Positions 9,309 to 17,835 of a stretch of DNA of 64,000 nucleotides are shown here, one piece after another. Source of the DNA: Acidobacteriota bacterium (lineage in GTDB: Bacteria > Acidobacteriota > Vicinamibacteria > Vicinamibacterales > SCN-69-37); contig JADJUS010000004.1 in the NCBI GenBank assembly GCA_016716905.1, forward strand, positions 1,798,001-1,862,000, in the 5' to 3' direction. How positions within the stretch are numbered: the stretch's first letter is position 1; each line of letters opens with the position of its first letter. The notes under the pieces are model-generated. The model was not told where the DNA came from, searched no databases, and saw nothing but the letters and a program-made list of their open reading frames with translations. Position numbers and translations under genes: made by a program.

Positions 9309-10013
9309 CTACAGGTGCAGCGCGGCCTCGAACGCCTTCGCGAACTCGGGCCCCTTGCCCTCGTCTTCGTGCTTGAAGTACACGAATACCTGGTCCCAGT
9401 CGGCCTGGTGTGAGAGCACGGTCTTCGCCCAGCGATCGAGGTCGGCGGGCTGGTAGCCTTCGTCGCGCAGGCGGAAGTAGGCGTGCCGCGCGGTGGCCAC
9501 CAGGGGCGTGGTCTTGTCGCCCATATCGGCGATGCATAACGCGGCGCCGTGTTTCTCGAGCAGGCGGAACACCTCGTCGGCGTGCCACGAGTCGTGGCGG
9601 AACTCAAACGCACACCGCATATCTTGGGGCAGGATGGCCAGGAACTGCTCGAAGCGCTCGAGGTCGCACCGCATGTTGGGCGGCAACTGAAAGAGCAACG
9701 ACGCCAGGTGGGGCCCGAGGCCACGGGCGCTCTCGGTAAACATCGCGAGCAAATCGGCGCAGTCGGCCAGTCGTTTGTCGTGCGTGATGCGCTTGGGCGC
9801 CTTGAGCGTGTAGCGGAACCCCTCGGGCGCTTGTGCGCGCCAGCCTTCGGTCAGCTTCGGCGTGGGCATCCGATAAAACGTGTAGTTGATCTCCACCGTG
9901 CGGAACCGCTCGGCGTAATACGCAAACATTTTCGACGCGGGGAACGGGTCGGGATAAAACGTCCCCTTCCACTCGGGATAGTTGTAACCGGACGTTCCGA
10001 CGGCGATATCCAT
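9309..10013 (-). CDS. DUF72 family protein
   Basis: 234 aa from ATG 10013, where the family's typical N-terminus begins (VGTSGYNYPEWKGTFYP). The open frame reaches 10061, but that overlaps the preceding permease. Family motifs seen are FRTVEINYTFYRMP, KAPKRITHDKRL, LLFQLPPN, CAFEFRHDSWH and FVYFKHEDEGKGPEFA. DUF72 proteins adopt a TIM-barrel fold resembling AP endonuclease/xylose isomerase-type enzymes; the activity is not established. It starts 10 nt after the efflux operon ends on the same strand and may be co-transcribed. Confidence 0.85.
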   Translation of the reverse strand: MDIAVGTSGYNYPEWKGTFYPDPFPASKMFAYYAERFRTVEINYTFYRMPTPKLTEGWRAQAPEGFRYTLKAPKRITHDKRLADCADLLAMFTESARGLGPHLASLLFQLPPNMRCDLERFEQFLAILPQDMRCAFEFRHDSWHADEVFRLLEKHGAALCIADMGDKTTPLVATARHAYFRLRDEGYQPADLDRWAKTVLSHQADWDQVFVYFKHEDEGKGPEFAKAFEAALHL

Positions 10014-10023
10014 CAGGGACAGA

Positions 10024-11157
10024 TTACTCCGTCTTGTGCGACCGGGCCGTGGCCAGCGCAAGCACCACCACGCCCCAGACGGCCAGGGCCGCGAAGTGCG
10101 GCCACAACAGGTCGAACCCCACGCCCTTGAGGAAGATGCCGCGCACGATGACCAGGTAGTACCGCAACGGAATCACCGTCGTCACCCACTGGATGACCAC
10201 CGGCATGTTCTCGATGGGAAAAATGAACCCTGAGAGATAAATCATCGGCACCAGGAAAAAGAACATCGCGGTCATCATCGCCTGCTGCTGTGTGTGCGAG
10301 ATGGTCGAGATGAAGAGGCCGAGCGCCAGCGTGCACAGAACATAGACCGCGCTCGCAGCCAGCAGGAGCGCCGGGCTGCCCAGCATCGGCACCTCGAACC
10401 AGAACACCGCCACGGCCATCACGAGCAGCACGTCAATGAACCCCACGACGCCGTACGGCAGCAACTTGCCAAGAATGAGTTCGAAGCGGCCAAGCGGAGT
10501 CACGTGCAGCTGCTCCAACGTCCCCAGCTCACGCTCTCGAACGATGGCCATCGCGGACATGTTGGTGGTGATGAGCAGCAACAGCAGGGCCAGTACGCCG
10601 GGCACCATGAAGTCTTTGCTGAGGAGCTCCGGGTTATACCAGACGCGAACGGCCCCGGTGATTCCACCGGGAGCCGCACCGCCGCCCAGGAGCACCTGCT
10701 CAGCCACGAGCGCCGCATTAAACTCGCTGACGAGCCCCGCGGCGTACGCGAGCGCTACACCCGACGAGTTCGCGTCGGTGCCGTCGGCCAGCACCTGCAC
10801 GGTCCTGGCACTCGCCGGTCCCTGCCCCTGCAGCGAGTCCCCGAATCCAATCGGCACGATGACACCCAACCAGGCGCGCCCCCGCGCCAAGGACTGATCC
10901 ACGTCATTCGGGCTGAGGAACTCATCGACGACCTTGAAATACGGCGACGCGGCAAAGCGCTCCACGAGCGCCCGGCTCTGCGACGACCGGTCGCCGTCCA
11001 CGATCACGATTGGCACATCGTGCACATCGGTCGTGGCCGCGTATCCGAGCATGGTCAGCTGGAGGATCGGCGCCACAAGGATGATGCCGGCCAGGCGCGG
11101 GTCTTGCCGGAGTTCCAGGAACTCCTTCCACATGAGTGCCATGACGCGGCCGATCAT
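10024..11157 (-). CDS. ABC-2 type permease (YbhR/YhhJ-like)
   Basis: 377 aa from ATG 11157, which overlaps the upstream permease stop as ATGA. It has one TM helix near the N-terminus (LAGIILVAPILQLTMLGYAA), a long extracytoplasmic domain (about 45-170), then five C-terminal TM helices with ERELGTLEQLHVTPLGRFE, the ABC-2 permease cytoplasmic coupling region, and a short C-terminal tail (ATARSHKTE). The partner is the adjacent permease; together they form the membrane half of a DrrAB/YbhFSR-like exporter. An upstream 25-residue in-frame extension lies inside the neighbouring gene and is rejected. Confidence 0.88.
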   Translation of the reverse strand: MIGRVMALMWKEFLELRQDPRLAGIILVAPILQLTMLGYAATTDVHDVPIVIVDGDRSSQSRALVERFAASPYFKVVDEFLSPNDVDQSLARGRAWLGVIVPIGFGDSLQGQGPASARTVQVLADGTDANSSGVALAYAAGLVSEFNAALVAEQVLLGGGAAPGGITGAVRVWYNPELLSKDFMVPGVLALLLLLITTNMSAMAIVRERELGTLEQLHVTPLGRFELILGKLLPYGVVGFIDVLLVMAVAVFWFEVPMLGSPALLLAASAVYVLCTLALGLFISTISHTQQQAMMTAMFFFLVPMIYLSGFIFPIENMPVVIQWVTTVIPLRYYLVIVRGIFLKGVGFDLLWPHFAALAVWGVVVLALATARSHKTE

Positions 11158-12251
11158 CGCTTCGCCAATCGCAGTGAAGCGAGTGCCATCACCAGAACTG
11201 CATACACCGCCAGCGCCGCGACTGACGGCCACACTGTGGCCAGGTCCGAGCCCTTCAGCACGATGCCGCGCAGCGCCACCAAAAAGTACTTCGCCGGCAC
11301 AGCGGTGCTCACGTACTGGAGGCCGATCGGCATGCTGGCGATCGGGAAGATGAAACCCGACAGGATAAAGGTCGGCAGAAACGCCACGAGGCTTCCGATC
11401 TGAAACGCCACTTGTTGGGTTTCAGCAATCGTCGAGACGAGCAATCCCGTGCCGATGGCGCCGACTAGAAATACCCCGAGCACCAGATTGAGTGCGATCC
11501 AACTGCCGTGCATGGGCAACCCGAACAGCGCCATCGCGGCGAGAATGACCAGGATGCCGGAAATTTGTGACAGCACCAGATAGGGCGCGGCCTTGCCCAT
11601 GATGAACGCGGGCGTCGAGATGGGCGCCATGCGAATCTGCTCCATGGTGCCGCTTTCCTTCTCGCGCACAATCGAGAGCGCCGTGGACACCACCGCGGTA
11701 ATCATGGAGATGTAGGCGATCAGACCGGGCACCAGGAACAACGTGCTGCGCAGTTCAGGGTTGTACCAGATGCGCGGCTCCACCATTGCCAGCCGCGTGG
11801 TCACGCTCGCGCCTGCCGGGATTGACGCTTCGCGCAGCACGGCCGTGGTGTAGCCCAGTACGGTTGTGGCGGTGTTGGCATTGTCGCCGTTGAGCAGCAC
11901 CTGCACGGTCACCGGCAAACGCTGCGCGAGGTCGTTGCCGAATCCTTCGGGAATCACCAGCACCGCGCGCGCAGCACCGGAATCAAGCGCCCGCCCGATC
12001 TCGGCGTCCGACGAAGCCGTGCCGACCAGTTCGAAATACGTCGAGTCCACGAAACGCGAGACGAGACGACGGCTTTCAGCCGTCTCGTCCCGATCCTGCA
12101 CCACGAGCGCGACATGGCGAATATCGAAGTTGAGCGCGTAGCCGTAGAGCAGCAGGAAAAACGCCGGCAGGAACAACATGACCATCAGCGTCCGCCGGTC
12201 GCGCTGAATCTGGCGCAGTTCCTTGATGGCCACGGCCCAGAGATGGTTCAT
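11154..12251 (-). CDS. ABC-2 type permease (YbhS-like)
   Basis: 365 aa with the same plan as the next gene: an N-terminal TM helix (LMVMLFLPAFFLLLYGYALN), an extracytoplasmic domain containing LLNGDNANTAT, then a TM bundle with VREKESGTMEQIRMAPIST, the coupling motif. Sequence similarity to the downstream permease indicates an old duplication and a heterodimer. Start and stop overlap the flanking genes by 4 nt, so synthesis of ATPase and both permeases should be coupled. The substrate is unknown; relatives export hydrophobic drugs or cations. Confidence 0.9.
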   Translation of the reverse strand: MNHLWAVAIKELRQIQRDRRTLMVMLFLPAFFLLLYGYALNFDIRHVALVVQDRDETAESRRLVSRFVDSTYFELVGTASSDAEIGRALDSGAARAVLVIPEGFGNDLAQRLPVTVQVLLNGDNANTATTVLGYTTAVLREASIPAGASVTTRLAMVEPRIWYNPELRSTLFLVPGLIAYISMITAVVSTALSIVREKESGTMEQIRMAPISTPAFIMGKAAPYLVLSQISGILVILAAMALFGLPMHGSWIALNLVLGVFLVGAIGTGLLVSTIAETQQVAFQIGSLVAFLPTFILSGFIFPIASMPIGLQYVSTAVPAKYFLVALRGIVLKGSDLATVWPSVAALAVYAVLVMALASLRLAKR

Positions 12252-13060
12252 GCGGCATCCCCCGTGGCGGCGGCATCGGTGACCACGTCGATGAAGACGT
12301 CTTCAAGCGTGGGAAGCACGTCCCGTTCGACTCGCCCTGTCTGGGGGGCTCGCTCACGGCGGGCGGCGAGCGCGACTTTCAGTTCGCGCGTCGGGCCCAT
12401 CGCCGCAATCCGACCGCCGTGAATGATGGCGACGCGATCGCACCGTTCGGCTTCGTCCAGATAGTGCGTGGTCACGAGCACGGTGGTGCCGGCCCGCGCC
12501 AGGTCGTCGATCAGACGCCAGAAGTCCCGTCGTGACACGGGATCCACACCGCCGGTGGGCTCGTCCAGAAACAGAATCGGCGGCTCGTGCAGCAGCGCGC
12601 AGCCAAGCGCCAGGCGCTGACGCCACCCACCCGACAGTGTCCGCGTGAGCACGTCTTCGCGGCCGACGAGGCCCGCCATTTCCAGCGTAAATTTCCGGCG
12701 CCGCGCCAGCCGCTCGCCCGTCAAGCCGTAGAGTCCGCCGTAGAAGCGGATGTTCTGGTCCACCGTCAGTAACTCGTACAGCGAGAAGCGCTGCGACATG
12801 TAGCCGATGCGGCGTTTCACCCCTTCGGGATCGCGGCCCACATCGATACCGCCAACATCGGCACGTCCGGACGTGGGCTTGAGCAGACCGCACAACATGC
12901 GGATGGTGGTGGACTTGCCCGCACCGTTTGACCCGAGGAAGCCAAACACTTCCCCACGCTTCACCTCAAACGACACGTCGTTGACCGCGGTGAACGCGCC
13001 GAACCGCCGCGTCAGGTGCTCGACGCGAATGGCGACCTGGTCTTCCCTCTGGTCGGGCAC
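12248..13060 (-). CDS. ABC transporter ATPase (second of two in the efflux operon)
   Basis: 270 aa, GTG start. It has Walker A GSNGAGKST, Q-loop SQRFSLYELLT, signature LSGGWRQRLALG (LSGGW rather than LSGGQ), Walker B ILFLDEPTGGVDP and a switch His in TTHYLDEAERC. It belongs to the DrrA/CcmA-like class and corresponds to one half of the double ATPase YbhF. It follows the TolC gene after a 1-nt gap and overlaps the permease by 4 nt. Confidence 0.92.
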   Translation of the reverse strand: MPDQREDQVAIRVEHLTRRFGAFTAVNDVSFEVKRGEVFGFLGSNGAGKSTTIRMLCGLLKPTSGRADVGGIDVGRDPEGVKRRIGYMSQRFSLYELLTVDQNIRFYGGLYGLTGERLARRRKFTLEMAGLVGREDVLTRTLSGGWRQRLALGCALLHEPPILFLDEPTGGVDPVSRRDFWRLIDDLARAGTTVLVTTHYLDEAERCDRVAIIHGGRIAAMGPTRELKVALAARRERAPQTGRVERDVLPTLEDVFIDVVTDAAATGDAA

Positions 13061-13061
13061 G

Positions 13062-14396
13062 TCAGTCGACTCCGACCGCTCTGCGCAGACGGGCTTCGCT
13101 CACGCGCAGCGAGGCCAGCAGCCGTGTCCGTTCGAGTTCGGCCTCGAGCAGGGCGACCTGGGCCTCGAGCACATCCGTGCTGGTGGCCACGCCGGCCGCG
13201 TAGCGCTCGCGCAGCACCCGGTGCGCTTCCGCGCTTGCGGCCACCGCCTCGCCGGCCGCAGCAATCGCTGCGTTTCCGCTTTCCACTTCCTGCAGCCGCT
13301 GCTGGACGTCCACCGACACGCGTCCGTCGAACTCGGCCAGGCGATGGTCGAACGCACGCGCCTGTGCTTCCGCCACCGCGCGGTCGGCCTTCGCGCGTCC
13401 GCCATCCCACAACGACCAGGACACGGTGACGCCCAGATCCCAGGACGTGTGCCAGGCGTTCTGCCGGGGCACGAAGCGGTTATTGGGCCGCGCGGGTTCG
13501 ACCGCGGCTAACGCCGCCACCTGCGGATGTGAGGCGGCCATCGCCGCTTCGGCCGCCGATCGGAACGCCGACTGCCGCGCGGTGAAGGCCCCCCGCTCGG
13601 CGCGTGACTCACGCGCGAGCGCCACCACGTCGGCGGCCTGCCGTGAGGTCAACGCCGACAGGCCGTCCCACGGCCGATCGATCGGCGAGACGGGATCGAG
13701 CGCCTGTCCCGGCATCCCGATGAGCCGCGCCAGTTCGCGCTCGGCGGTGGCCGCCGCGTGCGCGGCCTGGATGCGCTGCACAAGATCCCGCGCGCGCCGC
13801 GCCTTCGCGGTGAGCACTTCGTGAGGCGAGACCAGGCCGGCGTCGAGGCGCGCCTGCACATCGGCCACCCAGGCATCCGTCCGGGCCAGACTCTGGTCGA
13901 TCACCTTCACTGCCTCGCGGCCGGTGACCAGCGCCCAATACGCCTGCGTAATCTCCATGGTCAGATCCGCACCCACCACCTGGCCGTCGGCTTGCGCAGC
14001 GCGTACATCGGCCTCGGCCGAGTTCACCAGCGCATCCACGCGCCCACCCGTCCACACCGGCCACAGCAGCTCCGTGCGGACGCGGAAGTTATCGGGGATG
14101 TCTGGAAACAACACCCGGGTGCCGCCCCCGGCCTGCGGGATGCTGTATTCCGGGACGTGATTGGTGCGCACGTAGCCCGACAGCGCGCTGACGGTGGGCT
14201 TGTCCAGTGTGGCGCGACTGTCACGCGACGCCACAGCCGCGGCCTCCCGCGCGTCGGCCTCTTTCAGCCGCGGCGCGGTCGCTTTCCCTCGCGCCACCGC
14301 GTCGGCCAGCGTGAGGGGCATCGGCGCCTGAGCGGCGGCGAGCGCCGGCAGCAGGGCCAACGTCAGCGTGACGACACAGCGTTGTGCGTGATTCAT
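13062..14396 (-). CDS. TolC family outer membrane efflux protein
   Basis: 444 aa with a signal peptide (VVTLTLALLPALAAAQA), then two repeats of Ala/Arg-rich coiled-coil helices typical of TolC/OEP proteins (MPLTLADAVARGKATAPRL at the N-terminus, a central repeat from about 270). It forms the outer-membrane channel for the adaptor and ABC pump, which supports a diderm envelope. Its position between two ATPase genes is unusual. It overlaps the upstream ATPase stop as ATGA. Confidence 0.9.
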   Translation of the reverse strand: MNHAQRCVVTLTLALLPALAAAQAPMPLTLADAVARGKATAPRLKEADAREAAAVASRDSRATLDKPTVSALSGYVRTNHVPEYSIPQAGGGTRVLFPDIPDNFRVRTELLWPVWTGGRVDALVNSAEADVRAAQADGQVVGADLTMEITQAYWALVTGREAVKVIDQSLARTDAWVADVQARLDAGLVSPHEVLTAKARRARDLVQRIQAAHAAATAERELARLIGMPGQALDPVSPIDRPWDGLSALTSRQAADVVALARESRAERGAFTARQSAFRSAAEAAMAASHPQVAALAAVEPARPNNRFVPRQNAWHTSWDLGVTVSWSLWDGGRAKADRAVAEAQARAFDHRLAEFDGRVSVDVQQRLQEVESGNAAIAAAGEAVAASAEAHRVLRERYAAGVATSTDVLEAQVALLEAELERTRLLASLRVSEARLRRAVGVD

Positions 14397-15313
14397 GAGC
14401 GTGCTCCCTGCCGGACGTGTTCAATAAAGACATCTTCGAGTGTGGGCACGATGGCCTTCACCCGAGTGACGTCAACCTGGGCATCGCTCAGCCATTGCGC
14501 GATCTGGGTGCCCATCGCTTCGCTCGGCACGCGCGCGTGCAACCGATCCCCGAACAACGACACCTCGTCGTCTCCCAGTTTTTCCCTGAGAATGCGCAGC
14601 GCCTGTCTCGACGGCGACGCAATCACTTCGAGCATCACCGTGTGGTCCATGCGGCGAAGTGCGTCGGGCGTATCGAGCGCCAGCACCTTGCCGTCGCGCA
14701 GAAGGGCCACGCGCCCGCACCGCTCAGCCTCGTCCAGGTAGGGCGTGGCCAGTACGGCGGTCAGTCCGTTTGCCCGAAACTCGTTGAGCAGCTTCCAGAA
14801 TTCACGACGCGAGACGGGATCAACGCCCGTGGTCGGCTCGTCGAGAATGAGCAATGCCGGCTCGTGGACGAGCGTGCAGGCCAACGCCAGCTTCTGCTTC
14901 ATCCCGCCCGACAGTTTGCTGGCGAGGCGATCCCGAAATGGCAGCAGGCCCGTCAGTGTCAGCAGCCGCGTCCGTTTGTCGGCAAAATGCGACACGCCAT
15001 GCAGGCGCGCGAAGAAGGCGATGTTCTCGTCGATGGTCAGGTCGCCGTAGAGGCTGAATCGCTGAGACACATAGCCGACCGAGTCCACCGAGATTCGGCG
15101 CACCTTGAATGGATCGGCGTCAAACAGACGTACCTCCCCGGAGTCGGGCCGCAGCAGCCCGCACATCATGCGCAGCGTGGTGGTCTTGCCGGCGCCGTCT
15201 GGCCCGATGAGGCCGAACATTTCACCCGGCGCCACCTCGAGCGACAGCCCATCCACCGCACGCGTGCCACCGAAGGACTTCACCACCCTGTCAAGGGCGA
15301 GTACCGGTGTCAC
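14393..15313 (-). CDS. ABC transporter ATPase (first of two in the efflux operon)
   Basis: 306 aa, GTG start overlapping the adaptor stop as GTGA. Walker A is GPDGAGKTT, the signature LSGGMKQKLALA, Walker B LLILDEPTTGVDP. The switch region reads LATPYLDEAERC, so the usual switch histidine (TTHYLDEA in the partner) is replaced by Pro. That suggests a degenerate or asymmetric ATP site, as in many heterodimeric exporters. After the ATPase core comes a DrrA-like C-terminal domain. It likely pairs with the ATPase at 12248-13060. Confidence 0.9.
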   Translation of the reverse strand: MTPVLALDRVVKSFGGTRAVDGLSLEVAPGEMFGLIGPDGAGKTTTLRMMCGLLRPDSGEVRLFDADPFKVRRISVDSVGYVSQRFSLYGDLTIDENIAFFARLHGVSHFADKRTRLLTLTGLLPFRDRLASKLSGGMKQKLALACTLVHEPALLILDEPTTGVDPVSRREFWKLLNEFRANGLTAVLATPYLDEAERCGRVALLRDGKVLALDTPDALRRMDHTVMLEVIASPSRQALRILREKLGDDEVSLFGDRLHARVPSEAMGTQIAQWLSDAQVDVTRVKAIVPTLEDVFIEHVRQGARS

Positions 15314-16332
15314 TGCCCGCCCCCGAAGTCCACTTCCACCGGCATGCCGGGCTTCAACGTCCCGGCCTTGTTGTCCACGGCCACCTTCACCCGATACACC
15401 AGCTTCGCGCGCTCGCTGGCTGTCTGCACGTTGCGGGGCGTGAACTCGGCACGTGGTGACACAAACGTCACCTTGCCAGGCAGCCGGTCACCCGCATCGG
15501 TAATCACCGTGGCGGTCTGGCCAATCTTGACCGCCGCCACGCGCGGCTCCTCCACGTACGCCGTCGCCCACGCGCGGTCGAGATCGACGATGACGAGGAG
15601 GGGGACGCGGGGGGTGACAAGCTCACCCGGTTCGACGAGGCGGGACGAGATGACGCCGTCGGAGGCGGCGGTGATGGTGGTCTCAGCCACATCGCTGTTG
15701 ACGGTGGCGATCTGGGCGTCCACCGCAGCGAGCCGTGCGCGCGCGGCGTCCAGTTCCTGGCTGCGGGCACCCGCGTTCAGGCGTGCCACCTGCGCGCGGG
15801 CAGCGGCCACGCGGTCGTCCGCGGCCTTTAGTCTGGACTCTGCCAACACGCGCCGCACCACCGCGTCGTCGCGCTGCTTCTCGGACCCGGCGCGCTTCTG
15901 CACGAGTTGTTCAAAACGCTCGGCATCGACCTTCGCGGCGGCAAGTTCCGTGGCCACGGCGGCGCGATCGCTTGCGGCTGCGGCGGCCTGGGCTTCTGCC
16001 TGGGTGATGTCTTCGGTGCGGGAACCGGCACGCAGCAGGCGCAGTTGAGCATCAGCCTGCTCCCGATCGGCCTTGAGGCGGGCAAGAGCCAGCGTGGAAT
16101 CGGTGGACGACAGCTGAATGAGGGTCTGCCCCGCCGTCACCCGATCGCCTTCCGCCACGGCTACCGTCAACACGCGGCCCGGCACCTTCGAGGCCACACG
16201 CATTTCCGTGGCCTCCACATACCCCGACGCATGTGGCGTCGCCTCGGTGGTCGTTCCCGAGCATGCGGCCCCTGCGGCCCCCATCACCGGAATCACACCC
16301 CACGCCAGTCGCCTGATCCACATCCGAGTCAT
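15310..16332 (-). CDS. HlyD-type periplasmic adaptor subunit (YbhG-like)
   Basis: 340 aa. The N-terminus looks like a lipoprotein signal (VIPVMGAAGAACSG). It is followed by a lipoyl/barrel-sandwich half (ATEMRVASKVPGRVLTVAVAEG), a long Ala/Arg-rich hairpin coiled coil (about 75-210), the second lipoyl half (AASDGVISSRLVEPGELVT) and a beta-barrel (PGKVTFVSPRAEFTP). It bridges the ABC pump to the TolC channel in the same operon. It overlaps tetR by 4 nt. Confidence 0.92.
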   Translation of the reverse strand: MTRMWIRRLAWGVIPVMGAAGAACSGTTTEATPHASGYVEATEMRVASKVPGRVLTVAVAEGDRVTAGQTLIQLSSTDSTLALARLKADREQADAQLRLLRAGSRTEDITQAEAQAAAAASDRAAVATELAAAKVDAERFEQLVQKRAGSEKQRDDAVVRRVLAESRLKAADDRVAAARAQVARLNAGARSQELDAARARLAAVDAQIATVNSDVAETTITAASDGVISSRLVEPGELVTPRVPLLVIVDLDRAWATAYVEEPRVAAVKIGQTATVITDAGDRLPGKVTFVSPRAEFTPRNVQTASERAKLVYRVKVAVDNKAGTLKPGMPVEVDFGGGQ

Positions 16333-16976
16333 CGTGATTTCCTCGCCGTTGTTGTCGTCGAAATGCCACCGAGCACCATCGCCTGCAGGTGAGCCACCAT
16401 GTCGTCAATCTCCACGTCCAGGCCCTCGTGGGCCCGGGCGAACTTGTCGCGCAAGGGCCGGCTCGCGATGAACAGCGTGAGCGGGCCCACAAGGCCGAGT
16501 TGCACCAGGAAGGGATTCACGGGGCGCATGGTGCCGGCGGCCGTCCCATCGCGAAGGATCTCGCCCAGCATTTTCAGGACCTCACGGAAGTGGACAGCCA
16601 CGGCCGGATCCAGATGGCGACCACCCTCGGCCACCTCTCGCAGCCAGATGGGGGGGAAAAACGGCCGGTCGACCGCGACACCGGCGATGGCCTGCACGTA
16701 GGCACGCAACTGCACCTCGGGCGAGCCGCCACTGGCCCGCACACCGCGCACGGCTTCGGCGATTGAGGCAAACGTATCGTGGAGGATGGCGTTGAAGAGC
16801 CCGGCCTTGCTCTTGAAGTGGTAGTAGATCATCGCCTTGTTGACGCGGGCACTGGCGGCGATGCGGTCGACTTTGGCGCCGTCGAAGCCACGTGCGGCGA
16901 ACTCCGTCGCAGCGGCGGACCAGACGCGCGCGCGGGAGGCCTCGGCGTCTCGGGCTGGCTTGGCGCGTGCTGGCAT
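16329..16976 (-). CDS. TetR family regulator of the efflux operon
   Basis: 215 aa from ATG 16976; the ORF extension to 17015 would place the operator inside the gene and is rejected. The N-terminal HTH has FAARGFDGAKVDRIAASARVNKAMIYYHFKSK in sections typical of TetR. The C-terminal ligand domain is CecR/YbiH-like in length. A perfect palindrome immediately upstream of the ATG is the expected operator, so the gene should repress its own operon until a ligand is bound. It is the first gene of the seven-gene operon. Confidence 0.92.
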   Translation of the reverse strand: MPARAKPARDAEASRARVWSAAATEFAARGFDGAKVDRIAASARVNKAMIYYHFKSKAGLFNAILHDTFASIAEAVRGVRASGGSPEVQLRAYVQAIAGVAVDRPFFPPIWLREVAEGGRHLDPAVAVHFREVLKMLGEILRDGTAAGTMRPVNPFLVQLGLVGPLTLFIASRPLRDKFARAHEGLDVEIDDMVAHLQAMVLGGISTTTTARKSR

Positions 16977-16998
16977 GTTAACTAAATGGTTAGTTAAC
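16977..16998. promoter_or_regulatory. Palindromic TetR operator
   Basis: The 22-nt site has perfect 9-nt arms (GTTAACTAA and TTAGTTAAC) around ATGG and abuts the start codon of tetR. It is AT-rich in a GC-rich region. Length, symmetry and position match TetR family operators. Because it touches the start codon, bound repressor would block transcription start or early elongation. Confidence 0.85.
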
Positions 16999-17017
16999 AA
17001 TCGGGCCCCTGTCAACT

Positions 17018-17085
17018 GCGAAAACGACCTCAGAGGTCGTTTCCGATTCCGGACGGCCGGAAACGACCTCTGAGGTCGTTTTCGC
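17018..17085. repeat. Nested inverted repeat, likely terminator of the LytTR operon
   Basis: Two perfect 28-nt inverted arms (17018-17045 and 17058-17085) flank a 12-nt loop. Each arm is itself a near-perfect hairpin (AACGACCTC / GAGGTCGTT around one base). It starts 4 nt after the LytTR stop codon in the direction of transcription and lies upstream of the tetR operator. There is no long U tract. It could end lytTR transcription or be a copy of a dispersed palindromic repeat. Confidence 0.7.
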
Positions 17086-17088
17086 GCG

Positions 17089-17835
17089 CTACAGCAGTTG
17101 CTGAAGCCGCTGATACCCGGATCGGCTGACCGTGAGCTTGGTGCCGTCCTGGAGAATCGCCACGCGGCTGTCTTTGGCGTACAGCTCCACCTTGGCGAGC
17201 CGGTCGATATTCAGCAGGAACGACCGGTGGATGCGCACGAAGCGGCGTGGATCCAGTTGGGTCTCGAGTTCAGACAGCGTCTGCTCCTTGAGCAGCGACT
17301 TCCCCGCGGTGTGGAACGACACGTAGTCGTCCTGCGCCTCCACGTAGTCGATCTTGGAAACCACCAGCACATGCACATCAGCGCCATCGCGGATGATGAC
17401 GCGGTCGAGGGGCATCCCCGGCCGGCGCGCGGCTGCCCGCAACACGGTCGGCGCCACAACCGCTGCCTGACGCGATCGCACCCGGTCCAGCGCCTCACGC
17501 AGCCGCTGCGACGAAAACGGCTTGAGCAGGTAGTCCACCGCGTGGACCTCGAACGCCCGCAGCGCGTAATCATCATGCGCCGTGACAAACACCACGGGCA
17601 CATCGCGGCCGATGACCTCGAGCACCTCAAAGCCGTCGAGCTTCGGCATCTGCACATCGAGCAACACCACGTCGGGCTTGTGCTCGGCCACGGCCTTGAT
17701 GGCCTCGAAGCCGTTGGCGCACTCACACACCACGTCGATGTCGCCCACCGTCTCCAGGTGCTGGCGCATGGCGAGTCGCGCCGGCTCCTCGTCATCGACG
17801 ATCACCATGCGCAGCGGACTTTGCAGTTCATTCAT
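17089..17835 (-). CDS. LytTR family response regulator
   Basis: 248 aa from ATG 17835, which overlaps the kinase stop by 8 nt; the longer frame to 17913 is inside the kinase gene. The receiver domain (about 10-125) has IVDDEEPAR acidic residues, phospho-acceptor in VVLLDVQMPKLDG, T in FVTAHDD and K in YLLKPF. The LytTR DNA-binding domain fills residues about 150-248 (VEAQDDYVSFHT, RRFVRIHRSFLLN). LytTR regulators bind pairs of direct repeats; targets here probably include its own operon. Confidence 0.93.
   Translation of the reverse strand: MNELQSPLRMVIVDDEEPARLAMRQHLETVGDIDVVCECANGFEAIKAVAEHKPDVVLLDVQMPKLDGFEVLEVIGRDVPVVFVTAHDDYALRAFEVHAVDYLLKPFSSQRLREALDRVRSRQAAVVAPTVLRAAARRPGMPLDRVIIRDGADVHVLVVSKIDYVEAQDDYVSFHTAGKSLLKEQTLSELETQLDPRRFVRIHRSFLLNIDRLAKVELYAKDSRVAILQDGTKLTVSRSGYQRLQQLL

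Noticed and set aside
10294..11403. Plus-strand ORF of 369 codons
   Set aside because: Antisense shadow of the two ABC-2 permeases; high-GC codon bias leaves the opposite strand open.
14417..16048. Plus-strand ORF of 543 codons
   Set aside because: Antisense to the ATPase and adaptor genes; Arg/Ser-rich with no family features.
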